A stretch of 64,000 bases of DNA from Sphingobium sp. Lineage in GTDB: Bacteria; Pseudomonadota; Alphaproteobacteria; Sphingomonadales; Sphingomonadaceae. The translations under genes were made by a program, and so were the position numbers. Shown here in pieces: positions 34,409-41,764 of this stretch. The notes below the pieces were generated by a model. It was not told the DNA's origin. It did not search any database and saw nothing but the letters and a program-made list of their open reading frames with translations. The stretch is from the NCBI GenBank assembly GCA_003248935.1, contig QFQF01000012.1, forward strand, positions 1-64,000, in the 5' to 3' direction. Within the stretch, counting starts at the first letter, position 1. Every line of letters begins with the position of its first letter.

Positions 34409-36160
34409 TTGGACGGATTGGACAGGGGTAACTCAGGGCTGAAGCGATATGCGTTGGTCGCGGGTGGAGCGCTGCTCGGCGCAGGCCTGTGCATCGGCCT
34501 GTTTGCCGGTGCGGAGTTGCTGCCCGTCCGCCCGGCCGCATGGGTGGCTGGCGCCCTGCTGCTGGGTGCGGCCGGATGTACCGCCCTGGCCATGGTCATC
34601 GTAATGCGGCGCCTATACCTGAACGAGAACGTGCAGACGGCACAGGCGGCGCAGACCAGTGCCGAACTCAACCTGCTGATCGACGGCGCCGAGGGTTATG
34701 CGATCTACATGCTCGACCCGCTGGGCCGGGTGACGATCTGGAACAAGGGCGCGGAGCGGCTGAAGGGCTGGACCGAGCGCGAGGTCGTGGGCCAGCCGAC
34801 CGCCTTGTTCTACCCGGCCGATGCGGTCGCGGCGGACAAGCCGCAACGCGATCTCGACCGCGCCCGCGCGGAGGGACAGTTCGAGGAAGACGACTGGCGC
34901 GTCCGCAAGGACGGATCGGAATTCCTGGCGCATGTGACCATTACCGCGCTGCGCGGCACGGACGGCGCGTTGCAGGGATTCGGCAAGGTCGTTCGCGACA
35001 TCACCGATCAGCGCGCGGCCGAACGCACGCTCGTCGCCAATGCCGCACATCTGGAATCGATCCTGTCCACCGTTCCCGATGCGATGGTGGTGATCGACGG
35101 GAACGGCCTGATCACATCGTTCAGCGCCGCCGCGCAGCGCCTGTTCGGCTACAGCGAAGCCGAAGCGGTCGGCCGCAACGTCAGCATGCTGATGCCCTCC
35201 CCGGACCGGGAGCATCATGACGCCTATATGAGCCGTTACCTTGCCACCGGCGAGCGACGGATCATCGGCATCGGCCGGGTCGTGACTGCCCGGCGGAGCG
35301 ACGGCACGACCTTCCCGATGGAACTGTCGGTCGGTGAAGCGATCGGCGGCGGCCAACGGGTGTTCACCGGCTTCATTCGCGACCTGACCGAACTGCACGA
35401 GACGCAGGAACGGATGGAGGAACTGCGTTCCAACCTGATCCACGTCGCCCGGGTCAGTGCGATGGGCACGATGGCCTCCACGCTCGCACACGAATTGAAC
35501 CAGCCGATCACCGCAGTCGCCAATTATGTCGAGGGCATCGGTATGCTGCTCGACCAGCCGGAAGACGCGGCCGAGCCGGTCGATATGGCGATGATACGCG
35601 AAGCGCTGGGCGAAGCGGCAAGCGAGGCAATGCGCGCCGGCCATATCGTTCGCCGCCTGCGCGCTTTCGTGTCGCGCGGGGAGGTCGAGAAGACGGTGGA
35701 GGACTTGCCCGGCCTGATCGACGAAGCATGCAAGCTGGGGCTCCTGACCGCGCGCGAACGGGGGGTTTCCGTCCGCTTCGCGCTCGATCCGCTGGCGAGC
35801 CCGGTACTGGTGGACCGGGTGCAGATCCAGCAGGTGCTGATCAACCTGACCCGCAATGCGCTGGAGGCGATGGAGGCAAGTTCCCGGCGCGAACTGCTGA
35901 TCACCACGGCGCCGACGCCACCGGACATGGTGACGATCACGGTCGCGGACACCGGTCCCGGCATCGCGCCGGACGTCGCTCAGGGCTTGTTTCGCGCCTT
36001 CAACAGTACGAAGGCGGACGGCATGGGCCTGGGCCTGTCGATCTGCCGCACGATCGTGGAGGCCAATGGCGGCCGTATCTGGACCGAGGCACGGCCGGAG
36101 GGCGGGACCCTCTTCTGTTTTACCGTGATGCGTGCGGGAGGCGCAGGAACAAGTGACTGA
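34409..36160 (+). CDS. fixL: FixL: haem-PAS oxygen sensor histidine kinase
   Basis: 583 residues from TTG 34409. There are two membrane helices (about 17-38 and 44-67), PAS1 (about 85-200), a haem PAS2 (about 212-330), HisKA with His361 in LAHELNQPI, and HATPase (NLTRNALEAM, GMGLGLSICRTIV). PAS2 reads REHHDAYMSRY and RRIIGIGRVV: His270 aligns with the FixL proximal haem ligand, Arg276 and Arg290 with the haem-propionate and distal arginines, keeping the exact 6 and 20 residue spacings. Loss of O2 should activate the kinase. fixJ overlaps its 3' end by eight bases. Confidence 0.93.
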   Translation: MDGLDRGNSGLKRYALVAGGALLGAGLCIGLFAGAELLPVRPAAWVAGALLLGAAGCTALAMVIVMRRLYLNENVQTAQAAQTSAELNLLIDGAEGYAIYMLDPLGRVTIWNKGAERLKGWTEREVVGQPTALFYPADAVAADKPQRDLDRARAEGQFEEDDWRVRKDGSEFLAHVTITALRGTDGALQGFGKVVRDITDQRAAERTLVANAAHLESILSTVPDAMVVIDGNGLITSFSAAAQRLFGYSEAEAVGRNVSMLMPSPDREHHDAYMSRYLATGERRIIGIGRVVTARRSDGTTFPMELSVGEAIGGGQRVFTGFIRDLTELHETQERMEELRSNLIHVARVSAMGTMASTLAHELNQPITAVANYVEGIGMLLDQPEDAAEPVDMAMIREALGEAASEAMRAGHIVRRLRAFVSRGEVEKTVEDLPGLIDEACKLGLLTARERGVSVRFALDPLASPVLVDRVQIQQVLINLTRNALEAMEASSRRELLITTAPTPPDMVTITVADTGPGIAPDVAQGLFRAFNSTKADGMGLGLSICRTIVEANGGRIWTEARPEGGTLFCFTVMRAGGAGTSD

Positions 36161-36764
36161 CATCCGCCTGGTACATATTGTCGATGACGAGGAATCGGTG
36201 CGCCGTTCGACGAGCTTCATGCTCAAGACAGCGGGTTTCAGGGTCGAGACATGGCCGTCCGGTACCGCCTTCCTGAAGGGCGCGCGGACCGCCGATCCCG
36301 GCTGCATCCTGCTCGACGTGCGGATGCCGGAAATGGACGGGCTGGAGGTGCAGCAGGAGTTGCAGGCGCGCGGCATAGCGATGCCGGTGGTGATCCTGAC
36401 CGGCCACGGCGACATCGGCACCGCTGTCCAGGCGATGAAGGCGGGCGCGATCGACTTCCTCGAAAAGCCGTTCGAGAAGGCGGCCCTGCTCGCCGCGATC
36501 GAGCACGGGCTGGCCCGGATCAACGACGCGGAAAGCCGCAAGGTACGGGAGGCGGACGCCGCCGTATTGATCGCAGGCCTGACCGCACGGGAACGGGACG
36601 TGCTCGCCGGGCTCGCACGTGGCCTTCCCAACAAGACCATCGCCTTCGACCTCGGCATCTCGCCCCGCACGGTGGAGGTGCATCGCGCGAACCTGATGAC
36701 GAAGCTCGACGTACGCAGCCTGTCGGACGCACTGCGGATCGCGTTCGCCGCCGGTCTCGAATGA
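36153..36764 (+). CDS. fixJ: FixJ response regulator
   Basis: A 203-residue receiver plus LuxR HTH, the normal FixJ length. GTG 36153 is preferred because it gives MTDIRLVHIVDDEESVRRS, with CAGGAA upstream; GTG 36132 would add seven residues. Phospho-Asp lies in CILLDVRMPEMDGLEV, with the FixJ-like LTGHGDIGTAVQAMKAGAIDFLEKPF. The HTH is LTARERDVLAGLARGLPNKTIAFDLGISPRTVEVHRANLM (split here as the recognition region about residues 140-200). It overlaps fixL, so the two are coupled. Confidence 0.92.
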   Translation: MTDIRLVHIVDDEESVRRSTSFMLKTAGFRVETWPSGTAFLKGARTADPGCILLDVRMPEMDGLEVQQELQARGIAMPVVILTGHGDIGTAVQAMKAGAIDFLEKPFEKAALLAAIEHGLARINDAESRKVREADAAVLIAGLTARERDVLAGLARGLPNKTIAFDLGISPRTVEVHRANLMTKLDVRSLSDALRIAFAAGLE

Positions 36765-36828
36765 GGACACCGTACCGGAACAATACGTAACGCGCGTCCG
36801 TGCCGCCCATGGCATCCCTTGCGGGACC

Positions 36829-37248
36829 ATGACGATTCCTGCCGCGCCCGGCTCGTTTTCAGGAGCCCCCAACACCATCCGGCCCCGAATAGTGCTGGTG
36901 GAGGATGATGCGGGCGTCCGCCGGTCGCTTCAGCTTGTATTGCAGGCACGCGGTCTCGATGTGCGTTCCTACGCGACCGCAGCGGCGGTGCTCGGTGATC
37001 CCGCCGCGCTCGACGCGGCCTGTCTGGTGACGGACTATGCACTGGGCGAAACGACGGGCACAACGCTGGCGCAGACGCTGCGTGCACGCGGATGGCATGG
37101 CCCCGCCATATTGATCACCGCCTTCCCGTCGCCCGCGCTGACGGCGGAGGCATCGGCCGCCGGCATCGCCCGCGTCCTTGAAAAGCCGTTTCAGGAGCAT
37201 GCGCTGATCGACGCGGTCCTCAGCAGCCTGCGGACTCCCGCGTCCTGA
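36829..37248 (+). CDS. Single-domain response regulator beside fixLJ
   Basis: A 139-residue lone receiver: VEDDAGVRRS, phospho-Asp in CLVTDYALGETTG, ITAFPS and LEKPF. It has a Pro/Gly-rich N-terminal lead. It lies 64 nt after fixJ with its own possible promoter (see the shared GGAACAATACG). It probably competes for FixL phosphate or connects to another kinase. It mirrors the lone receiver at 13.4 kb. Confidence 0.85.
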   Translation: MTIPAAPGSFSGAPNTIRPRIVLVEDDAGVRRSLQLVLQARGLDVRSYATAAAVLGDPAALDAACLVTDYALGETTGTTLAQTLRARGWHGPAILITAFPSPALTAEASAAGIARVLEKPFQEHALIDAVLSSLRTPAS

Positions 37249-37281
37249 AAGATTGCGGTGGAGAAGATTGCTGCCAACAAA

Positions 37282-37314
37282 AAATAGCGGGCGGCTGCCG
37301 CCTACCCGCTATTT
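37282..37314. terminator. Bidirectional terminator hairpin
   Basis: AAATAGCGGG (37282-37291) pairs with CCCGCTATTT (37305-37314), with an inner GGC/GCC. It is A-rich to the left and T-ended to the right, between the convergent receiver and universal stress genes. Confidence 0.8.
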
Positions 37315-37336
37315 CCGCTTGCATGCATTCCGCCGG

Positions 37337-38137
37337 TCAGTGACCCAGCAGCAACGGCAACGGGCAGTCGTTCAGCAATTGCCGGGTGACCCCGCCAAGG
37401 ATCGCCTCACGCATCGGCGAATGGCCATAGGCACCGATGACGACATAGCCGAAGCGACCCCGCCGCATCGCGTCGATCAGCGTATCGACGACCGGTCCCT
37501 CGCGCGGCAGATGCTCGATCTCGGCATGGATACCATGGCGGGACAGATAGGCTGCGGCATCCTCGGGCGGCGCCTCCTTGCTGGCACCGACCTGCAACAG
37601 TACGACGCCGCTGGCCCGCGCCAGCAACGGAGCCGCGCGCCGTAGCGTCTCTTCTACCGGGAAGGAACCGTTCCACGCGACGAGGGCCCGCCCGGTGGCG
37701 TTGAAACCGCGGATATGATCGGGCACCGCCAGCACCAGCGTCCCCGACCGCAGCGCCAATTCGGACGCGAGCGCGCGCATGTCGGGATACAGCCCGTCGC
37801 CGAGCATCGTGTTGACGACGATAATGTCGGCAAGGCCCGCATTGTCGCGCAGCGCAAAGCCGATCGAGCCGCAGACATCGTGCCAGTCCCATGCGACATC
37901 CTCGCGCGCCAGCCGTTCGGTCAACGTCTCCCTGATCCCGGCCGCGCGGTCCTTCGCTTCGGCGAGCATCACCTGCTCCGCATCGGCCGCCATTGCTCCA
38001 ACGCCGGGCAGCGCGGGCAACTCGACGACGCAGAGGCAGGAGAGGTGTCCGTCGACCGCGCGTGTTAGGTCGAGCGCCGCCTGAACACGCGCCTCCAGTC
38101 CGGTGTCGTCATGCACCAGCAACAAGACGTTCTTCAT
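37337..38137 (-). CDS. Universal stress protein, tandem UspA domains
   Basis: A 266-residue protein with two Usp-like halves. The second half ends in YVVIGAYGHSPMREAILGGVTRQLLNDCPLPLLLGH, the G-2x-G-9x-G(S/T)-type ATP-binding region in modified form. Usp proteins in FixLJ/FNR regulons support survival under low oxygen. GGGAGA precedes ATG 38137. A copy of the 17-bp motif lies 68-84 bp upstream. Regulation by the neighbouring oxygen sensors is inferred from that motif and from position. Confidence 0.9.
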   Translation of the reverse strand: MKNVLLLVHDDTGLEARVQAALDLTRAVDGHLSCLCVVELPALPGVGAMAADAEQVMLAEAKDRAAGIRETLTERLAREDVAWDWHDVCGSIGFALRDNAGLADIIVVNTMLGDGLYPDMRALASELALRSGTLVLAVPDHIRGFNATGRALVAWNGSFPVEETLRRAAPLLARASGVVLLQVGASKEAPPEDAAAYLSRHGIHAEIEHLPREGPVVDTLIDAMRRGRFGYVVIGAYGHSPMREAILGGVTRQLLNDCPLPLLLGH

Positions 38138-38204
38138 CGCCTATCTCCCACGGCGGCATATCCGCCGCGAGGATGATAATGCGCCCGAACGGACATCAAC
38201 GTCT

Positions 38205-38221
38205 CTACGCAACTCTACGGA
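38205..38221. promoter_or_regulatory. 17-bp motif, copy 2, upstream of the universal stress gene
   Basis: CTACGCAACTCTACGGA differs from the 33698-33714 copy at one base and keeps the two CTACG cores 10 bp apart. It is placed where an activator of the minus-strand Usp gene would bind. Confidence 0.45.
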
Positions 38222-38256
38222 AGTGCCTGTATTGCGCCGCTAACGCATGGAAACAA

Positions 38257-38277
38257 TTTGTTACATTGAGACAATGG
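38257..38277 (+). promoter_or_regulatory. TTTGTTACA...TGAGACAA element, copy 1
   Basis: TTTGTTACA followed closely by TGAGACAA lies about 80-97 bp ahead of the exported 153-residue protein. The same two words occur at 43378-43410 ahead of the TorF porin. The TGTTACA-type core resembles sites of OmpR-family regulators, and an OmpR-type regulator is encoded between them. Confidence 0.4.
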
Positions 38278-38353
38278 CTCGGACATTTGCGTCCTCTACC
38301 TCTTGATGACAGCCGACCGCCAGAAATGGTCGGGACATTCACAGGAGACACTT

Positions 38354-38815
38354 ATGATACATCTCGTCCTTTCGGGGATGGCCTTGGCGAGCGCCGCTGG
38401 CGCCGCCCCCGTCGACGCGGCGCCGATCCATCGCGCCACCGTTCAACACCAGTCGGTTTCGGTCGACGCATCCTATCAGCTCGGCTGGAAGACCAGCACG
38501 CGTCAGGTCGCCGCGACGCCGGCCGGCCGACAGGGCATGGGCCAGTGCCACTGGCGCGCCGATGCGATCGTGACCCGCGCCGTCAAGGGCGCCGACAACG
38601 CGCCGATCGCCGCGCTGTCGAAGCCGATCCATCAGTTCGAAACGGTTTCGGGTGTGGAGACCGGCAACTGCGCTGCGGCCGCACCGCGCATCGAGGCATC
38701 ACTCGCCCGCCGCGCCCGCGCGATGGAAGCGGAGGCTGCCACTGCGGCCCGTTCCGATCACCCCGCGCTCGCTGCTGAGCTTCAGGGCCTCTCGGCGCTC
38801 GCGCCGCGCTCATAA
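38354..38815 (+). CDS. Exported hypothetical protein
   Basis: A 153-residue protein with a short signal peptide (MIHLVLSGMALASAAGAAPV). The mature part contains two cysteines (QCHWRADAIV and GNCAAAAPR) that could form a disulfide, then an Ala/Glu/Arg-rich helical tail. No family is recognised. AGGAGA precedes ATG 38354. A strong terminator follows, so it is a single-gene unit. Confidence 0.7.
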   Translation: MIHLVLSGMALASAAGAAPVDAAPIHRATVQHQSVSVDASYQLGWKTSTRQVAATPAGRQGMGQCHWRADAIVTRAVKGADNAPIAALSKPIHQFETVSGVETGNCAAAAPRIEASLARRARAMEAEAATAARSDHPALAAELQGLSALAPRS

Positions 38816-38825
38816 CGAAAAGGTA

Positions 38826-38850
38826 CGCCCCGGAGGTCCGCTCCGGGGCG
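38826..38850 (+). terminator. Rho-independent terminator
   Basis: CGCCCCGGA (38826-38834) pairs with TCCGGGGCG (38842-38850), 7-nt loop, followed by TTTCCCCTGTTT. Confidence 0.85.
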
Positions 38851-38925
38851 TTTCCCCTGTTTGTGCATTGAACGCCGGGGCCGGCAGGCCTAAGTCCTTC
38901 CCATTCAATACGGATTATTTCCAGC

Positions 38926-39636
38926 GTGACTTCGCCCCATGTTCTGATTGTCGAAGATGATCCCGCGCTCCGCACGCTCGTCATGCGGTCGCTCCAGCAG
39001 AATGGCTTCAATGTCCGTCCAGCCGGCTCGGCTCCCGAGTTGTGGAACGCGATGGGTGAGGCACCCGTGGATGTCATCGTCCTCGACATCATGCTGCCCG
39101 GCACCAACGGCCTCGATCTCTGCCGCCAGATCCGGCAGAAGAGCGACGTGCCGATCATCTTCATCAGCGCCAAGGGATCGGAGATCGACCGCGTGGTCGG
39201 GCTGGAACTCGGCGCCGACGATTATCTGGCCAAGCCGTTCGGCACACGGGAACTGATCGCACGGATCAGGGCGGTGCTGCGGCGCGGCCGGATGGAGCGC
39301 CAGCACGATGGCACGGGTCGCCGTGAAGCCCGGTTCGAGGGCTGGGTCGTCAACTTCCCTCGCCGCGAGGTGATCTCGCCCAATGGCGCGGTCGTCGACC
39401 TGACCGGCGCGGAATTCGACCTGCTGGCGAGCTTCATCGACAATCCGCAGCGCGTGATCGCGCGCGAGCGCCTGATCGAGATGTCACGCACGCGCCTGGG
39501 CGAAGCATCCGACCGCAGTGTCGACGTGCTGATCAGCCGCCTGCGCCGCAAGCTTTCGATCAAGGGCGAGAAGCCGCCGATCGTCACGGTGCGCGGCATC
39601 GGCTATATGTTCAGCGCCGAAGTGGAGCGTGCTTGA
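38926..39636 (+). CDS. OmpR-family response regulator
   Basis: A 236-residue regulator from GTG 38926. The receiver has Asp54 in VIVLDIMLPG and a conserved FISAKG and LAKPF; the winged HTH (about 135-232) includes LTGAEFDLLASFIDNPQRVIAR and DVLISRLRRKL...TVRGIGYMF. Its stop overlaps the kinase start. It resembles OmpR/envelope-type regulators; a putative binding element occurs upstream of two exported-protein genes either side of it. Confidence 0.93.
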   Translation: MTSPHVLIVEDDPALRTLVMRSLQQNGFNVRPAGSAPELWNAMGEAPVDVIVLDIMLPGTNGLDLCRQIRQKSDVPIIFISAKGSEIDRVVGLELGADDYLAKPFGTRELIARIRAVLRRGRMERQHDGTGRREARFEGWVVNFPRREVISPNGAVVDLTGAEFDLLASFIDNPQRVIARERLIEMSRTRLGEASDRSVDVLISRLRRKLSIKGEKPPIVTVRGIGYMFSAEVERA

Positions 39637-40967
39637 GGGCATTGCTGCACCCCTCCGTCGGCCTTGCCGGCCGGATCGTCGCGATCGTCCTGCTGACGAT
39701 ACTGATCGAATTTTGCGCCAGCACTTTGCTCTACGACCGCGCCAGCCGCGTGCGGGTGCGCGAAGACGAAGCGCATCGTGTCGCCGAACATCTGGCCTCG
39801 GCATTGCGAGTGGTGGGACAGCGCTCGGCGCACGAACGGCCGGGCATGGCGTCCCGCCTCTCGACCAAGAATTTCTATGTCGAATGGGTGACCGCACCGC
39901 CCGCCATCCCGCCGATGTCGGCGGACCTGCGCGACATGCGCGACCAGATCGTGATCTGGGAACCCGTGCTCGCCGCCCATGACCTGCGCCTCTATCTGAA
40001 GGAACCGGGCCGAAAGGGCCTTGTCACCGGCACGTTGCGCGTACCGGGCGGCGGCTGGCTGTCCTTCCGTGCCCCGCATCTGGTCGACGAGGGCAAGTTC
40101 CGCATCGCCTGGATGGCGATGATGCTGGTCGTCGCGATCGGCGTCGCCCTGATTGCCGGACTTTTGCTGCGCGCAACATTGCGACCGCTCAGACATCTTT
40201 CCGACGCCGCCGCCCATGTCGGCGACCGGGAGCAGGCACCTATACCGGAAAGCGGCGGTGGCGAGGTCAGGCGGCTGATCCGTGCCTTCAACGACATGCA
40301 GGGCCGCATCCACTCGCTGATCAAGGACAGGACCGAGGCGCTGGCCGCGGTCGGTCACGACCTGCGTACCCCCCTCGCCCGCCTGCAACTGCGCGCCGAA
40401 AGCATTGCCGACGACGAGTTGCGGCAGGAGATCGAGGATGATGTGACCGAGATGTCGGCCATGGTCGCGTCCCTGCTCGCCTATCTCGGCGGCGAGGACG
40501 ATCCGGAACCGGCGCAGCCGGTCGACATCGCCGTGATGGCCGCGACGCTGGTCGACGAGATCGCCGACCGCACCGGCCGCGCCGAATATCAGGGGCCCAA
40601 CCATCTCGAGCATGCGGTGCGCCCCGTGGGCTTCAAGCGGGCAGTCCGCAATCTGGTGGAGAATGCGGCGAAATATGGCCAGACCGTTATCGTGACGATC
40701 ACGGAACCGACAGAAGGCGACTACATCGTGCTTTCTGTCGAGGATGATGGCCCCGGTATTTCCCCCGCACGTCTGGAAGATGTCCTGCGCCCGTTCGTGC
40801 GCCTGGATGCCGCACGCGGACGCGATACGCAGGGCCTTGGCCTTGGCCTCGGCCTCGCCATCGCGCTGCGCGCGGTCGAGCGCGAAGGCGGCACGCTCCG
40901 CCTGTCAAACAAGCCCGAAAGTGGCCTGAAAGCCGAAATACGGCTTCCTCGCACGGTTCAGACATAA
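39633..40967 (+). CDS. HAMP-domain sensor histidine kinase (EnvZ-like)
   Basis: 444 residues from TTG 39633, which overlaps the regulator's stop codon. A membrane helix lies at about 11-30, a periplasmic sensor region at about 50-155, a second helix at about 162-183, then HAMP, a HisKA box AVGHDLRTPLARLQLR and an HATPase (VRNLVENAAKYG, EDDGPGI, GLGLGLAIALRAVE). It is the cognate kinase of the adjacent regulator. The signal is unknown, possibly osmotic or envelope stress. Confidence 0.92.
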   Translation: MRALLHPSVGLAGRIVAIVLLTILIEFCASTLLYDRASRVRVREDEAHRVAEHLASALRVVGQRSAHERPGMASRLSTKNFYVEWVTAPPAIPPMSADLRDMRDQIVIWEPVLAAHDLRLYLKEPGRKGLVTGTLRVPGGGWLSFRAPHLVDEGKFRIAWMAMMLVVAIGVALIAGLLLRATLRPLRHLSDAAAHVGDREQAPIPESGGGEVRRLIRAFNDMQGRIHSLIKDRTEALAAVGHDLRTPLARLQLRAESIADDELRQEIEDDVTEMSAMVASLLAYLGGEDDPEPAQPVDIAVMAATLVDEIADRTGRAEYQGPNHLEHAVRPVGFKRAVRNLVENAAKYGQTVIVTITEPTEGDYIVLSVEDDGPGISPARLEDVLRPFVRLDAARGRDTQGLGLGLGLAIALRAVEREGGTLRLSNKPESGLKAEIRLPRTVQT

Positions 40968-41061
40968 ATTTTAACATTAGCGCTGCGTCGCAGCAAAACG
41001 CGATCCCTATCCTCAAACAACCGCCGGTCCCCCTTCCGGCCAACATGTTTGAGGAACTGCC

Positions 41062-41760
41062 ATGAACGAACTCATCGGCCGCGTATTCAGCTTCGAGAAG
41101 CATGTGTTTCCGAACCAGAGCGCGCTTTACAACCATCTCGCCAGCAATGGCCAGAGCCCCAAGGCACTGATGATCTCCTGCGCCGATTCCCGCATCGTGC
41201 CCGAGCACATCATGCAGGCCGAGCCGGGCGACCTGTTCGTCTGCCGCAACGCAGGCAACATCGTGCCGCCCTTCGCCACCCAGAACGGCGGCGTCTCCTC
41301 GACCGTCGAATATGCCGTGATGGCGCTCGGCGTCCGCGACATCATCGTGTGCGGCCATTCGGACTGCGGCGCGATGAAGGCGCTGGTCCATGACGGTGCA
41401 CTCGACTCGATGCCGAACGTCGCCGCCTGGCTGCGCCACTCCCATGCCGCGCAGAAGGTCGTTCGCGAAAGCTATCCCGCCGACCTCGACGACAAGGCGA
41501 AGCACCACGCGATCAGCCTGGAGAATGTCGTCGCCCAGATCGCCCACCTGCGCACGCATCCGTCGGTCGCGGCGGGCATCGCGCGCGGCGAGATCGCCCT
41601 GCACGGCTGGTTCGTCGACATCCATGCCGGTCAGGTACTCGGCCTCGACGGCGAAACCGGCCAGTTCGTACCCCTGCGCGAGGACCAGCCGCTGCCGGTC
41701 GCCCTGCCGCACGCGCGTCGCATAGCGGCTGGCTCCACCTACCTCCAGGCTGCGGAATAA
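41062..41760 (+). CDS. Beta-carbonic anhydrase
   Basis: A 232-residue beta-class enzyme with zinc ligands Cys40, His99 and Cys102 and the Asp42-Arg44 dyad (ISCADSRIVPE and CGHSDCGAMK). It interconverts CO2 and bicarbonate. GAGGAA precedes ATG 41062. The SulP gene begins four bases after its stop, which suggests a bicarbonate-supply operon. Confidence 0.95.
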   Translation: MNELIGRVFSFEKHVFPNQSALYNHLASNGQSPKALMISCADSRIVPEHIMQAEPGDLFVCRNAGNIVPPFATQNGGVSSTVEYAVMALGVRDIIVCGHSDCGAMKALVHDGALDSMPNVAAWLRHSHAAQKVVRESYPADLDDKAKHHAISLENVVAQIAHLRTHPSVAAGIARGEIALHGWFVDIHAGQVLGLDGETGQFVPLREDQPLPVALPHARRIAAGSTYLQAAE

Positions 41761-41764
41761 CGCC

